A stretch of 37,593 nucleotides of DNA. It comes from Anaerolineae bacterium (GTDB taxonomy: Bacteria > Chloroflexota > Anaerolineae > Anaerolineales > Villigracilaceae). The number at the start of each line of letters is the position of its first letter. Position 1 is the first letter of the stretch. The stretch is taken from positions 1-37,593 of the forward strand of contig JAKLPV010000161.1 in the NCBI GenBank assembly GCA_022013685.1. Direction: 5' to 3'. The notes beneath the pieces were generated by a model. The model ran no database searches and had not been told where the DNA came from. It was given only the letters and a program-made list of their open reading frames with translations. Below, piece by piece: positions 9,008 through 16,862 of this stretch. A program made the position numbers and the translations under genes.

Positions 9008-10054
9008 CTAAAGAGAAATAACAGCAAGCTGGCCACAGCCTGCCTGGATATCGATTCCGCGACGCATGCGGATGGTGCAGGGGATGCCATTCTTCTCCAG
9101 CACTTCTTTGAAGGCTAACGCGCGCTCCCTGGTTGTAGCCTGGCCACTATATCCGGTGGTCGGGTTAAGCGGAATGGCATTGACGTGGCACAACAATCCC
9201 TTTAGCAGGCCAGATAATTTGCGGGCCTCTTCGGGTGTATCGTTGATTTCGTGAATCAGCGCCCATTCAAAAGTAATTCTTCGCCCGGTCAACTGAACAT
9301 ATTCCCGGCAGGCGGCAATCAGTTCTTCGATGTCATAGCGCTTGTTGACCGGCATCATCGAGCTGCGTTTTTCGTCTTCAGTGGCATGGAGCGAGACAGC
9401 CAGGTTAATCTGGCGCTTTTCCTGGGCGAACTGGCGAATGGCCGGAACCAACCCGGAAGTTGAAATTGTAAAACGACGCGCGCCAAAGTTATAGCCCTCG
9501 GGGTCGTTCAGACGGTCGATGGCTTGCATGGTGTTGTTATAGTTATGGAAAGGTTCGCCCATACCCATCAGGACAACATTGGTGACAACCTCGCCTTCTG
9601 CCTGCAAAAGCCGGGCATAGTACATCACCTGGGCCACAATCTCGCCGCTCGAAAGGTGGCGCGTAAATCCCATTTGCCCGGTGGCGCAGAAAGTACAGCC
9701 CATCGCACAACCGACCTGGGTGCTGATGCAGAGAGTCTTGCGGCGATCGTAGCGCATCAGCACCGCTTCGACCTGCCGTCCATCGGGCAGGCGGAAGAGC
9801 GTTTTACGGGTTTGGCCATCTGTCGAATCCAGCTTCAGAGTTGGCTCCAGAACATCGAAGCGTAGGTTGGCCTCCATTTTTTCACGAAGGCTTTTGGGTA
9901 GATTGCTAAATTCTGATGGATTGATCCAAATATTTTTGTATAAACCCTGCCAGATTTGTTTGGCGCGGTAAGCAGGTTCGCCCCAGCTCTTGACCAGTTC
10001 GGTCAAGGCAGGCAAATCCAAGTTATACACAACAGTAGACGGTTTGATTTCCAC
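9008..10054 (-). CDS. rlmN: 23S rRNA (adenine2503-C2)/tRNA (adenine37-C2) methyltransferase, radical SAM
   Basis: The 348-aa RlmN methylates C2 of A2503 in 23S rRNA, and usually A37 of some tRNAs. The cluster motif CAMGCTFC (Cys116, 120, 123) binds the 4Fe-4S/SAM centre, followed by ATGQMGFTRHLSSGEIVAQV. GMGEPFHNY is the SAM-binding stretch, and the catalytic C-terminal cysteine is in RRGIDIQAGCGQL (about Cys340). The start is GTG at 10052-10054, 8 nt after the stop of the M28 peptidase gene. No Shine-Dalgarno is seen, so translation may be coupled to the upstream gene. Confidence 0.96.
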   Translation of the reverse strand: MEIKPSTVVYNLDLPALTELVKSWGEPAYRAKQIWQGLYKNIWINPSEFSNLPKSLREKMEANLRFDVLEPTLKLDSTDGQTRKTLFRLPDGRQVEAVLMRYDRRKTLCISTQVGCAMGCTFCATGQMGFTRHLSSGEIVAQVMYYARLLQAEGEVVTNVVLMGMGEPFHNYNNTMQAIDRLNDPEGYNFGARRFTISTSGLVPAIRQFAQEKRQINLAVSLHATEDEKRSSMMPVNKRYDIEELIAACREYVQLTGRRITFEWALIHEINDTPEEARKLSGLLKGLLCHVNAIPLNPTTGYSGQATTRERALAFKEVLEKNGIPCTIRMRRGIDIQAGCGQLAVISL

Positions 10055-10062
10055 GATACGCT

Positions 10063-11250
10063 TTATTGGTTATCTATGGCTTGCAGCATTTCCCAGGCAA
10101 AATAGCCTGCGCGCTGCAAAGTTTTTGGTTCGATATGTTCAAAATCATCACTGAGGCGGTGCCAATTTGGCAGATAGCCCTTTTCATCATAGCCCATCAA
10201 GCAAACACCGTCCTGCCCGTAGCGGTTAAGTGTAGCAATTTCTTCCAGGATAAGCATATCTCGTCCACAAAAGCCAAGCTCAGGGTGCGCAGCAGCCGTT
10301 TTTTCGGCAACCGCCAGCATTTGCTTACCAGGCTGATACTGGTTCAAATACGTGACTCCGTGACGGGTGGCGTAGCACAAATTTCCGGTGCCAACCAGTT
10401 CCAAATCAATCCAGTAAGAGTTAAGCGGATCAGGCTTGTATTTATCGAGATAGGCAATCAGCCCATGATGGCCAACTTCTTCACAGCCGGTAAACAACAA
10501 GGTTACATCGCTGTTTTCGAGATGCTGAGTGGCCAGGGCTTCCCCGGTAGACAACAAAATAGACATGGCGCTGGCATTATCGTTTGCCCCTTCCACGGTA
10601 GGTTGGCCTTCGTCGTAAATTAAAGCCGTTATTAGGCCCAAAATAATCAGGGCGGTGATGAGCTGAAGCCAGAAAAAATTGATGTTTGTTAACTGCTCGA
10701 GCCAGAAAGAAAGCCCCACCAAAAATGGCAAAACAATGATCATGGTTTGGCTGGGTTTCATCAAGGCTGGGATTGGGGGCGGCAATAAAAAGCGCTGTTT
10801 TTGAGCATCCAGATGCCCAATCAAAAAAATATGTTTCTTCGCTGTTTTTTTTGCCGGGATGCTTGCAATAACATTCCAGCTTTTCCAACGCTCAACGAGT
10901 GGGCCAAAAAACGGCGGAGACGGGCGATAAACCTGCCAGAAGGCGAATGTAACAACCAGCATTAATCCGCCGGCAACCCAGCCGCCCGTGCTGCCGGTCA
11001 GCCAGCCAAAAACAATCGACAACAGGCCTGCAATTGCAATCGTTAATGCATTGACGCCGATGGTTGGAATGCCTTTGAAAGTCTGGATATTCACATCTTT
11101 CAGCCCGGCAGAGAGAAGTTTTTGTTGCACGTGCTCGGCGGCCAATCTTTCGCCTTCGGTGGTGGGCTGCCTGCGTGGTAACTGTTTACAAATAGCCCAC
11201 AAATGAGCCATCAAACTGTCAGTGCTCAACGAAGACGGATAATTGGACAT
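10063..11250 (-). CDS. Membrane-embedded M28-family metallopeptidase
   Basis: The 395-aa protein has M28 zinc-peptidase signatures: GHLDAQ (His146, Asp148), EGANDNASAMS (bridging Asp224) and TGCEEVGHHG (Glu257/Glu258). Two hydrophobic hairpins interrupt the catalytic domain: residues about 64-107 (before GHLDAQ) and about 170-211 (between GHLDAQ and GANDNAS). The active site is therefore tethered to the membrane rather than secreted. Family members are aminopeptidase-like; the substrate is unknown. AAGGAGC precedes the ATG. It lies between the HAD phosphatase (27-nt gap) and rlmN (8-nt gap) in a leftward operon. Confidence 0.85.
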   Translation of the reverse strand: MSNYPSSLSTDSLMAHLWAICKQLPRRQPTTEGERLAAEHVQQKLLSAGLKDVNIQTFKGIPTIGVNALTIAIAGLLSIVFGWLTGSTGGWVAGGLMLVVTFAFWQVYRPSPPFFGPLVERWKSWNVIASIPAKKTAKKHIFLIGHLDAQKQRFLLPPPIPALMKPSQTMIIVLPFLVGLSFWLEQLTNINFFWLQLITALIILGLITALIYDEGQPTVEGANDNASAMSILLSTGEALATQHLENSDVTLLFTGCEEVGHHGLIAYLDKYKPDPLNSYWIDLELVGTGNLCYATRHGVTYLNQYQPGKQMLAVAEKTAAAHPELGFCGRDMLILEEIATLNRYGQDGVCLMGYDEKGYLPNWHRLSDDFEHIEPKTLQRAGYFAWEMLQAIDNQ

Positions 11251-11277
11251 GTTTTGCTCCTTCTGAATGCGGGGAAG

Positions 11278-12072
11278 TTATGCACCAACCAGACTTGCCA
11301 GGTCTGGTGCAATCACATCAATCGCTGGCAGCCAATCCTCGGCGGATTCTTTCTGCGAGACACCTGAGAGCACCAGGGCGCAGGCACAACCCACTGCCTG
11401 GCCAGCAGCGATGTCCGTCTCAAGGCGGTCGCCGACAACCAAAACCTGCTCCCGCGGAAGGCCCAGCCGCTCCAGAGACAATTCCATCATGGCCGGGCCG
11501 GGTTTGCCCGCCACGATCGGCTCGATCCCACTGGCGGTAACCACAATCGAATACCACGATCCGGCCCCAGGGATCTCGCCGCGCGGGGTTGGAAAAGTCT
11601 TGTCGGGGTTGGTCGCGTAAAAGGGGATTCCGCGCCGCACAAGCAGGGTGGCCTCGGCCAGTTTTTGGAAGTTGATCGCGCGGTCGATACCCATCACAAC
11701 CGCCTGGGCTTCTTCGGCCCGCTCAACTGAAAGGGCGATAAACCCATTTTCGTCCAGCGCATCCAATAAGCCGGCTTCGCCAATCGCGTAAATCGGCGTC
11801 CCGGCCGGGAAACGCTTGCCCAAAAGATCGACAGCGGCCAGGGAGGAGGTCACCACCTGCCATTCCTCGCAGGTAACGCCAAAAGACTGCAATCGCTCCA
11901 CATACTGCTGTGGTGTGCGGGTTGAATTATTGGTGGCAAAGACCACCTTGAGGCCCTTTTCTTTAATATGGCCGAATATCGCTGCCAGGTTGCCGATTGG
12001 GGCATCTGCCTTCCACAGGACACCATCCATGTCCAATATCAGGCCTTTGATATGTTTGGGGAGCAAACTCAT
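11278..12072 (-). CDS. HAD superfamily subfamily IIA (NagD-like) sugar/nucleotide phosphatase
   Basis: The 264-aa hydrolase has motif I ILDMDGVLW (nucleophile Asp14, acid Asp16), motif II FATNNSTRTPQQY, the type IIA cap between motifs II and III (about residues 75-190), motif III Lys in VAGKPGPAMMEL, and motif IV VLVVGDRLETDIAAGQAVG. This is the NagD/AraL/PGP architecture, and such enzymes dephosphorylate small phosphorylated metabolites such as phosphoglycolate, UMP or sugar phosphates. The ATG overlaps the stop of the DUF1028 gene by 4 nt (ATGA), so the two are coupled. Exact substrate not determinable. Confidence 0.9.
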   Translation of the reverse strand: MSLLPKHIKGLILDMDGVLWKADAPIGNLAAIFGHIKEKGLKVVFATNNSTRTPQQYVERLQSFGVTCEEWQVVTSSLAAVDLLGKRFPAGTPIYAIGEAGLLDALDENGFIALSVERAEEAQAVVMGIDRAINFQKLAEATLLVRRGIPFYATNPDKTFPTPRGEIPGAGSWYSIVVTASGIEPIVAGKPGPAMMELSLERLGLPREQVLVVGDRLETDIAAGQAVGCACALVLSGVSQKESAEDWLPAIDVIAPDLASLVGA

Positions 12073-12932
12073 GCGTTAAATTTCCTCAGGATAAAATCCA
12101 GCACCGGCGCATCCACCCAGCCAAGGGATGGATCGCAGCGTTCTTCAAAATTCTCGTTGCCGATAAAAGCGCTAAAAACGGCTTTGGTCAATTCATCATA
12201 CCTGCCATTTGGCTCTTGACTCAGGTAGCCCAGGCGATGCAATATGGCTTGAATCTTTATCAGGGTTTCACCAGATAACACAACACGTTCGCTTTCCGGG
12301 CTTTTGCCAAAATAAAGGCTGTGCAACTCAAGTAAATCGCCAAGTCTCAGCACCGGGTCGGGATCGTCATCGACGCGATAGTCGATCATCCGATCGTTAA
12401 ATCCGCCATAGCCGCCTTGGGCCTTTACCACCAGGATGGCTGCGCTTTGCCTGCCGCGCCGGTCGCCGCCTGCGCGATCCCCGGCCAGCAAGGCCGCATA
12501 CAGCCGCCCGGCCAGATCAGCCTGTGTGCCAAGAAAAGCGGATTCCATTTTCTCGACCACTTGTGAACCTGCAAGGATATTGCCCTGGATGGCGTAGCCC
12601 GGACCGGTTACCCCGCCCGCCCAATCAAAGCAATCTGCGCCAGAGAAGGTGGCCGAGCCGCCTTTCGCGTCAACCAGACCCACCTGGCGGGATTCAGGCT
12701 GAGGGTCGTCTGCAAGCAGTTTTGCGAGAGCGACCTCAGCATTCAGCCCTCCGGCTCCCATCAACTCCAGCCCAAGCGGGCCGAAAGCCGTGTTTGCAAA
12801 AGATTGGGTAGCGACTGCGCCGCAATCGGCCTGCGCCCAGGGAACGACCGCGCCCACTGCCGGGAATTTTGAAGCAACGGCGATACCCCAGGCAGATTCA
12901 GCAGCATCATAGGCAACAATTGAAAAAGTCAT
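12069..12932 (-). CDS. DUF1028 (Ntn-hydrolase-like) protein with C-terminal peptidoglycan-binding-like domain
   Basis: The 287-aa protein is DUF1028 over residues 1-215 (MTFSIVAYD, WGIAVASKFPAVGAVVPWA, GAVATQSFANTAFGPLGLE, GNILAG, GDRRGRQSAAILV). This family has an Ntn-hydrolase-like fold and no settled function. The last 70 residues (LIKIQAILHRLGYL...GRYDELTKAVFSAFIGNENFEER) look like the helical putative peptidoglycan-binding module often found on these proteins. There is no signal peptide. A TATAAT lies at 12954-12959 on the minus strand, 21 nt before the ATG, implying a very short leader. It is first in the operon with the HAD phosphatase, M28 peptidase and rlmN. Confidence 0.85.
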   Translation of the reverse strand: MTFSIVAYDAAESAWGIAVASKFPAVGAVVPWAQADCGAVATQSFANTAFGPLGLELMGAGGLNAEVALAKLLADDPQPESRQVGLVDAKGGSATFSGADCFDWAGGVTGPGYAIQGNILAGSQVVEKMESAFLGTQADLAGRLYAALLAGDRAGGDRRGRQSAAILVVKAQGGYGGFNDRMIDYRVDDDPDPVLRLGDLLELHSLYFGKSPESERVVLSGETLIKIQAILHRLGYLSQEPNGRYDELTKAVFSAFIGNENFEERCDPSLGWVDAPVLDFILRKFNA

Positions 12933-12970
12933 GGCCTGAAAGTCTCCGCATCAATTATACCGGTTTAACC

Positions 12971-13003
12971 AACCAGGGCGCACTTGAAGGGTGCGCCCTG
13001 GTT
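12971..13003. terminator. Hairpin between clpP and the DUF1028 operon
   Basis: A perfect 13-bp stem (AACCAGGGCGCAC and complement) closes a 7-nt loop, 18 nt after the clpP stop on the minus strand. The following bases (GGTTAAA) give only a weak U-tract, so termination may be partial. Confidence 0.65.
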
Positions 13004-13021
13004 AAGAAAACAAGGATTTGG

Positions 13022-13621
13022 TTATTTACCGGCTTGTAAAACCTGATCCACCAGACCGTATTCGACAGCCTGTTTAGCATCCAGGTAGTAATCGCGGTCC
13101 GTGTCACGCTCGATAGTTTCCAGCGGCTGCCCGGTATGCTTGGCCATTACATCCAACAGGAGCGCTTTCAGGCGCAAAATCTGTTTGGCCTGAATGGCAA
13201 TGTCTGTAGCCTGACCCTGGGCGCCACCCAGCGGCTGGTGCATATGGATGGTTGCATTGGGCAGCGCATAGCGACGTCCCTTTGTGCCGGCCGTCAGCAG
13301 AACTGTCCCAAACGAAGCCGTAACGCCAACAGCCAACGTGCTGATCGGGTTGGAGATCATCTGCATCGTATCGTAGATCGCCAGACCGGCATAGATCACA
13401 CCGCCCGGCGAGTTGATATACATCTGGATTTCTTTTTCAGGATCTTCATGGTTCAGGTAAAGCAACTGGGCCACGATCACGTTGGCAACCTGGTCGTCAA
13501 TCGGCATACCCATGAAAATGATACGCTCTCGAAGCAAAAGAGAATAAATATCATAGGCGCGTTCGCCACGGCCAGAAGACTCTACCACCATCGGAACAAG
13601 GTTATTAAAATTGGGAATCAT
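13022..13621 (-). CDS. clpP: ATP-dependent Clp protease proteolytic subunit
   Basis: The 199-aa serine peptidase forms the ClpP tetradecamer that degrades proteins unfolded by ClpX/ClpA/ClpC. The catalytic triad is visible: Ser103 in [11 protein letters not shown], His128 in IHMHQPLGG, and Asp177 in [30 protein letters not shown] gives the oligomerisation/oxyanion strand. The segment around Ser103 reads TASFG rather than the commoner AASMG. GAGGAGGAA lies 3 nt from the ATG. It follows trigger factor, as in many bacteria, but the strong hairpin between them and the separate Shine-Dalgarno suggest its own transcription. No clpX is present. Confidence 0.97.
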   Translation of the reverse strand: MIPNFNNLVPMVVESSGRGERAYDIYSLLLRERIIFMGMPIDDQVANVIVAQLLYLNHEDPEKEIQMYINSPGGVIYAGLAIYDTMQMISNPISTLAVGVTASFGTVLLTAGTKGRRYALPNATIHMHQPLGGAQGQATDIAIQAKQILRLKALLLDVMAKHTGQPLETIERDTDRDYYLDAKQAVEYGLVDQVLQAGK

Positions 13622-13687
13622 GGTTCCTCCTCAGTAATAGCGCAATCATAATCGTTTTTTGTTGGAATCGCGTTAATTTTTTAGGGC

Positions 13688-13724
13688 AAAAAAAAACAGG
13701 CCATGCTATCGCATAACCTGTTTT
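13688..13724 (-). terminator. Strong rho-independent terminator of tig
   Basis: Read on the minus strand, AAAACAGGUUAUGC pairs with GCAUGGCCUGUUUU (14 bp with two G-U pairs) around a GATA loop and runs into a stretch of U residues. It starts 4 nt after the tig stop. Confidence 0.9.
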
Positions 13725-13728
13725 GGGA

Positions 13729-15216
13729 TTACTCAGCAGCCTTTTTGCTGGATTTCTTCTTGGCCGGTTTTTTCTCGGCCGGGGCATCTGCCTGCGCCTC
13801 GGCTTCGGGAGCGGACTCAGCCTTGGCTTTTTTCGCCTTTTTTGCAGGTTTTTCCGAAGCCTCAGCCGGGGTCGCTTCGCCCGCCTGGCCGGTGGCGATC
13901 AGCTTGATGCGCTCCAACACCTTGCGGGTGGTCAGGCGGTTGGCCGCATCCATCACGACGGCATCGACCAGGTCCTTGTGCGCTTTCTTGCCGTTCTTGG
14001 TGCGCTTGGCAAATTCCTGATCGTACATGACCAGGTTTGTCCAGGTCTGTTGAAATTCCTGGGCAACTTCCTGTTCAGCCAGTTCAATTTTCTCGGTGCG
14101 GGCCAATTCATCCATCACCAGGCCGCGCTCCAGACGTTTCTGCGCAACCGGTTTGGCCTCTTCTTCAAGGAATTGCTCTTCACTGGTTTCGCGTACCTTG
14201 AAGTAAGTCTCGATATCCATGCTCTGCTGGGCCAGTCGGCGTTTCAGGTCTTCCATGACATGCTCGGCTTCATGAACCAAGACCTGAGGCGGGTACTTGA
14301 TCGTTGCGCCTTCCTTCATTTTTTCGATCACGACAGAATAGAAGTCATCGTCATATTTTTCCTGCGATTCGCGCTGGACATTTTCCAACATGCGCTGGCG
14401 CAGTTCGTCAACGGTTTCGCCCAGCCCGGTCTTCTTGGCAAACTCATCATCCAGTTCGGGCATATTGACGCCGCGGACATTTTTAATGGTTGCTTCAAAA
14501 GCTACGTTTTGCCCGGCCAATTTTTCATCGTCAAAATCTTTGGCATATTTATGCGAGATTTTCTTGGCGTCACCAGGTTTCAAACCGAGCAAATTCTTTG
14601 AAAAACCAGGGAAGGGGAACTCACTCTCCCTTTCTTCCTGACGCACAACGACCGCGAAACCGTTGCGCTCGACAAGGGGCTCATCGTCAGCTGCGGCTTT
14701 GGCTTTGCGCCCAACCACATCCAACAACACATAATCTCCGTCCAGAATTTCGCGCTCAACCGTTTCGGTGCTGGCATACATGCGGCGCAGGTTCTGAATC
14801 TCGCTGTCGACTTCGGTTTCGGCAGGAGCCTGCCATTCGTAGGGGTAACGCACCTGGGTGTAATTACCCAAATCCACCGTCGGCTGGAGCGGGACAATGA
14901 ACTTAAACTTGGGCGGCTCCAGCGATTCAACATTTTCGAGTTGGCCCATGCCGCCCGGCTCGATGTTGGCTTCTTTGAGCGCGGCAGGATAAACTTCATC
15001 CACCAACAACTCAACCGCCTCTTCAACAATCGCAGCTTCGCCGATATAGCGCAGCACAATTTCGTAAGGGGCCTTTCCCGGGCGGAAGCCGGGAATTTTT
15101 GCCTTTTCAGCAATCTTGCGGGCGGCGCGGCGTTTGGCAGCTTCCATGCGCTCAGCCTCAACGTCAACGAGCATTTCGATCTGGTGGTCTTCGCGGGGGG
15201 TAGTAACGATATTCAA
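13729..15216 (-). CDS. tig: Trigger factor (ribosome-associated chaperone / prolyl isomerase)
   Basis: The 495-aa protein binds nascent chains at the ribosome exit tunnel. The N-terminal ribosome-binding domain has the signature GFRPGKAPYEIV (residues about 44-55, the GFRxGxxP loop). The central FKBP-like domain is around GDYVLLDVVG to KISHKYAKDFDDEKLAGQ, and the C-terminal helical arms hold LVMDELARTEKIELAEQEV. A Lys/Ala/Glu-rich low-complexity tail of about 50 residues (from about 445: AKKAKKAKAES...KKPAKKKSSKKAAE) exceeds the usual family length. Translation starts at TTG (15214-15216), supported by AAGGAAGG 9 nt upstream; no ATG is better placed. It lies 38 nt downstream of tRNA-Leu and is probably cotranscribed with it. 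Confidence 0.93.
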   Translation of the reverse strand: MNIVTTPREDHQIEMLVDVEAERMEAAKRRAARKIAEKAKIPGFRPGKAPYEIVLRYIGEAAIVEEAVELLVDEVYPAALKEANIEPGGMGQLENVESLEPPKFKFIVPLQPTVDLGNYTQVRYPYEWQAPAETEVDSEIQNLRRMYASTETVEREILDGDYVLLDVVGRKAKAAADDEPLVERNGFAVVVRQEERESEFPFPGFSKNLLGLKPGDAKKISHKYAKDFDDEKLAGQNVAFEATIKNVRGVNMPELDDEFAKKTGLGETVDELRQRMLENVQRESQEKYDDDFYSVVIEKMKEGATIKYPPQVLVHEAEHVMEDLKRRLAQQSMDIETYFKVRETSEEQFLEEEAKPVAQKRLERGLVMDELARTEKIELAEQEVAQEFQQTWTNLVMYDQEFAKRTKNGKKAHKDLVDAVVMDAANRLTTRKVLERIKLIATGQAGEATPAEASEKPAKKAKKAKAESAPEAEAQADAPAEKKPAKKKSSKKAAE

Positions 15217-15254
15217 AGTGGTAATCCTTCCTTGAGAAAAATACTTTTATTTGA

Positions 15255-15339
15255 TGGTGGGGACGGCGGGACTTGAACCCGCACGCCTCTCGGCACTTGA
15301 TCCTAAGTCAAGCCTGTCTGCCAATTCCAGCACGTCCCC
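15255..15339 (-). tRNA. tRNA-Leu (anticodon UAG), CCA encoded
   Basis: An 85-nt cloverleaf can be drawn: acceptor GGGGACG/CGTCCCC, D-arm CTG..CAG with AATTGGCAGA, anticodon stem CTTGA/TCAAG with loop CTTAGGA (anticodon TAG), long variable arm GCC-GAGA-GGC typical of class II tRNAs, T-arm GCGGG-TTCAAGT-CCCGC, discriminator A and genomic CCA. It is transcribed toward tig from the promoter at 15354-15382. Confidence 0.97.
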
Positions 15340-15353
15340 GAACGGGCGCAGGG

Positions 15354-15382
15354 ATTATAAGCTAGAGCGGGGGGCACGTCAA
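15354..15382 (-). promoter_or_regulatory. Sigma-70-type promoter for tRNA-Leu and tig
   Basis: On the minus strand TTGACG (377-382) and TATAAT (354-359) are separated by exactly 17 nt, and the tRNA 5' end lies 14 nt after the -10. This is the best-matching promoter in the window. It sits back-to-back with a TATAAT on the plus strand (15401-15406) ahead of the next operon. Confidence 0.85.
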
Positions 15383-15400
15383 TAAGTTTTGAAAAACGAG

Positions 15401-15406
15401 TATAAT
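15401..15406 (+). promoter_or_regulatory. Probable -10 element for the 15444 / LCP operon
   Basis: TATAAT lies 37 nt before the ATG at 15444. A good -35 is not visible (GTCAAT at 17 nt), and this region overlaps the -35 of the divergent tRNA-Leu promoter, so the two may compete. Confidence 0.4.
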
Positions 15407-15443
15407 CGCGCTCTTGTGAATATCTTCTTTGGAGCAATGAGTT

Positions 15444-15854
15444 ATGAGTCGAATCATCAACCCGGATTCTGCCGGGAAAGAACGCACCCAACTAAGCAAA
15501 GGTATTGTGCTGGCTGTCCGTGAACTGGCGCGCCAGGCAGACACCGGCCCTGAATCGCGAGACATGGCTGCTTTTATCGCCCTGGCGCTGTCCCAAATTA
15601 CGCAGGGCATAGATGCCTCGGTGGCTGCCTGGGAAAAACGTGGATATTGGGTCAAAGCTGATCGTTTTCGCATGGAATGGCTATGGGCTGAAACATATGC
15701 CAATAAAATGAAAACCGCTGTCCTGGCCGATGATTGGGCCACGATCGCCGTTACGATGACCCAGGTGGCTGCCAAGCTGGGTAAAATTAATGTTCCTGCC
15801 GGGCACCGGCTGGGGCGTCCCTGGGTGGGGGCCTGGAAGAAGATCAACCAATAA
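15444..15854 (+). CDS. Conserved-looking hypothetical protein (136 aa)
   Basis: I do not recognise a family. The product is a soluble, mainly helical 136-residue protein with no signal peptide or transmembrane segment. It has a helix-rich N-terminus (KGIVLAVRELARQAD, SRDMAAFIALALSQITQGI) and a basic Trp-rich C-terminal half (AAWEKRGYWVKADRFRMEW, GHRLGRPWVGAWKKINQ). GGAG lies about 9 nt before the ATG, and the stop is 2 nt before the LCP gene, so it is a real gene in a two-gene operon. A role linked to envelope assembly is only a guess from that neighbour. Confidence 0.75.
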   Translation: MSRIINPDSAGKERTQLSKGIVLAVRELARQADTGPESRDMAAFIALALSQITQGIDASVAAWEKRGYWVKADRFRMEWLWAETYANKMKTAVLADDWATIAVTMTQVAAKLGKINVPAGHRLGRPWVGAWKKINQ

Positions 15855-15856
15855 TT

Positions 15857-16783
15857 ATGAGCAGCCTGCCTGAGCAACTTGGCGAAACAACCCCATCGCG
15901 ACCGGCTGCCTCACTCGCTAAATTCCAGGCGATCCAGCTACAGCGCGACGGAAAGCAACTCCCACGGAAATACGGCTGGCGCATGGGCTGCGCTTGGATT
16001 TTCGGATTCATCCTGCTGGCGGCAGGGTTTTACCTGTTTGCCCCACTGCGCAGCAATATCCTCGTTCTTGGCGTGGACGGCGGTCTCGGGCGAGGTGAGT
16101 TGGGGCGCACAGATACCATAATCCTGGCGACAATTTCACCACTTAAACCAGAAGTTGGTATGCTCTCTATTCCTCGTGATTTATGGGTCATGCAAAGTGA
16201 CGGGAGCGATGACCGCATCAATACGGCGTTTTTCTTTGCTGAAGCCGAAAATCCGGGCAGCGGGGCGCAAGCTACCCGGAAGGTCATCTACCAGAATTTT
16301 GGTGTGCCCGTGCAGTATTCAGTTGTCCTGCGCATGGACGGCGTAGTCGGGATCGTAGATGCTCTGGGTGGGATCGAAATTTCACTCGACCAACCAAGTG
16401 CAGGCTATTCGGCGGGCAGCCACCGCTTGGACGGCGCACAGGCCCTGGTTTTTGCCCGCAACCGCAGCCAGGGTGACGACTTTGGGCGTATGGCCCAAGG
16501 GCAAATCCTGCTGCGCGGTATGATGCGTGAGCTGCTCAAACCTGCCAGTTGGCCGCGTCTGCCAGCTTTTTTTGCTGCGGTACAGGATGCCACCCAAATC
16601 GACATTCCTGTCTGGCTGTGGCCGAGGTTGGGACTGGCTTTCCTGCGCGTTGGGCCAAGCGGAATTGATTCACGCGTTATTTCGCGCGAAATGGTGACGC
16701 CTTTTACCACCGGCGGCGGCGCGCAAGTGCTGCGCCCCAACTGGGACCAGATTAACCCAGCCTTGGATGAATTATTCCGCTGA
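15857..16783 (+). CDS. LytR-CpsA-Psr (LCP) family envelope protein
   Basis: The 308-aa protein has a cytoplasmic N-terminus of about 42 residues, one transmembrane helix (about 46-66: GCAWIFGFILLAAGFYLF) and an extracytoplasmic LCP domain. LCP motifs are SNILVLGVD, GRTDTIILATISP, MLSIPRDLWV, RINTAFFF, YSVVLRMDGVVGIVDALGGIEI, and HRLDGAQALVFARNRSQGDDFGRMAQGQ with the conserved Arg residues that hold the polyprenyl-pyrophosphate. LCP proteins transfer glycopolymers from undecaprenyl carriers to peptidoglycan or proteins. It follows the 136-aa gene with a 2-nt gap and is closed by the hairpin at 16799-16834. Confidence 0.92.
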   Translation: MSSLPEQLGETTPSRPAASLAKFQAIQLQRDGKQLPRKYGWRMGCAWIFGFILLAAGFYLFAPLRSNILVLGVDGGLGRGELGRTDTIILATISPLKPEVGMLSIPRDLWVMQSDGSDDRINTAFFFAEAENPGSGAQATRKVIYQNFGVPVQYSVVLRMDGVVGIVDALGGIEISLDQPSAGYSAGSHRLDGAQALVFARNRSQGDDFGRMAQGQILLRGMMRELLKPASWPRLPAFFAAVQDATQIDIPVWLWPRLGLAFLRVGPSGIDSRVISREMVTPFTTGGGAQVLRPNWDQINPALDELFR

Positions 16784-16798
16784 TCATTGCTGTGAATA

Positions 16799-16834
16799 AA
16801 AAAGGAGGAGAGTCTTAGGACTCTCCTCCTTTTT
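16799..16834. terminator. Bidirectional rho-independent terminator
   Basis: A perfect stem of at least 14 bp (AAAGGAGGAGAGTC and complement) with a TTAG loop and flanking A and T runs lies between the LCP gene and the convergent lipoprotein gene. Confidence 0.92.
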
Positions 16835-16862
16835 GCTTTTATTTGACCCGTATTTAATTGCC

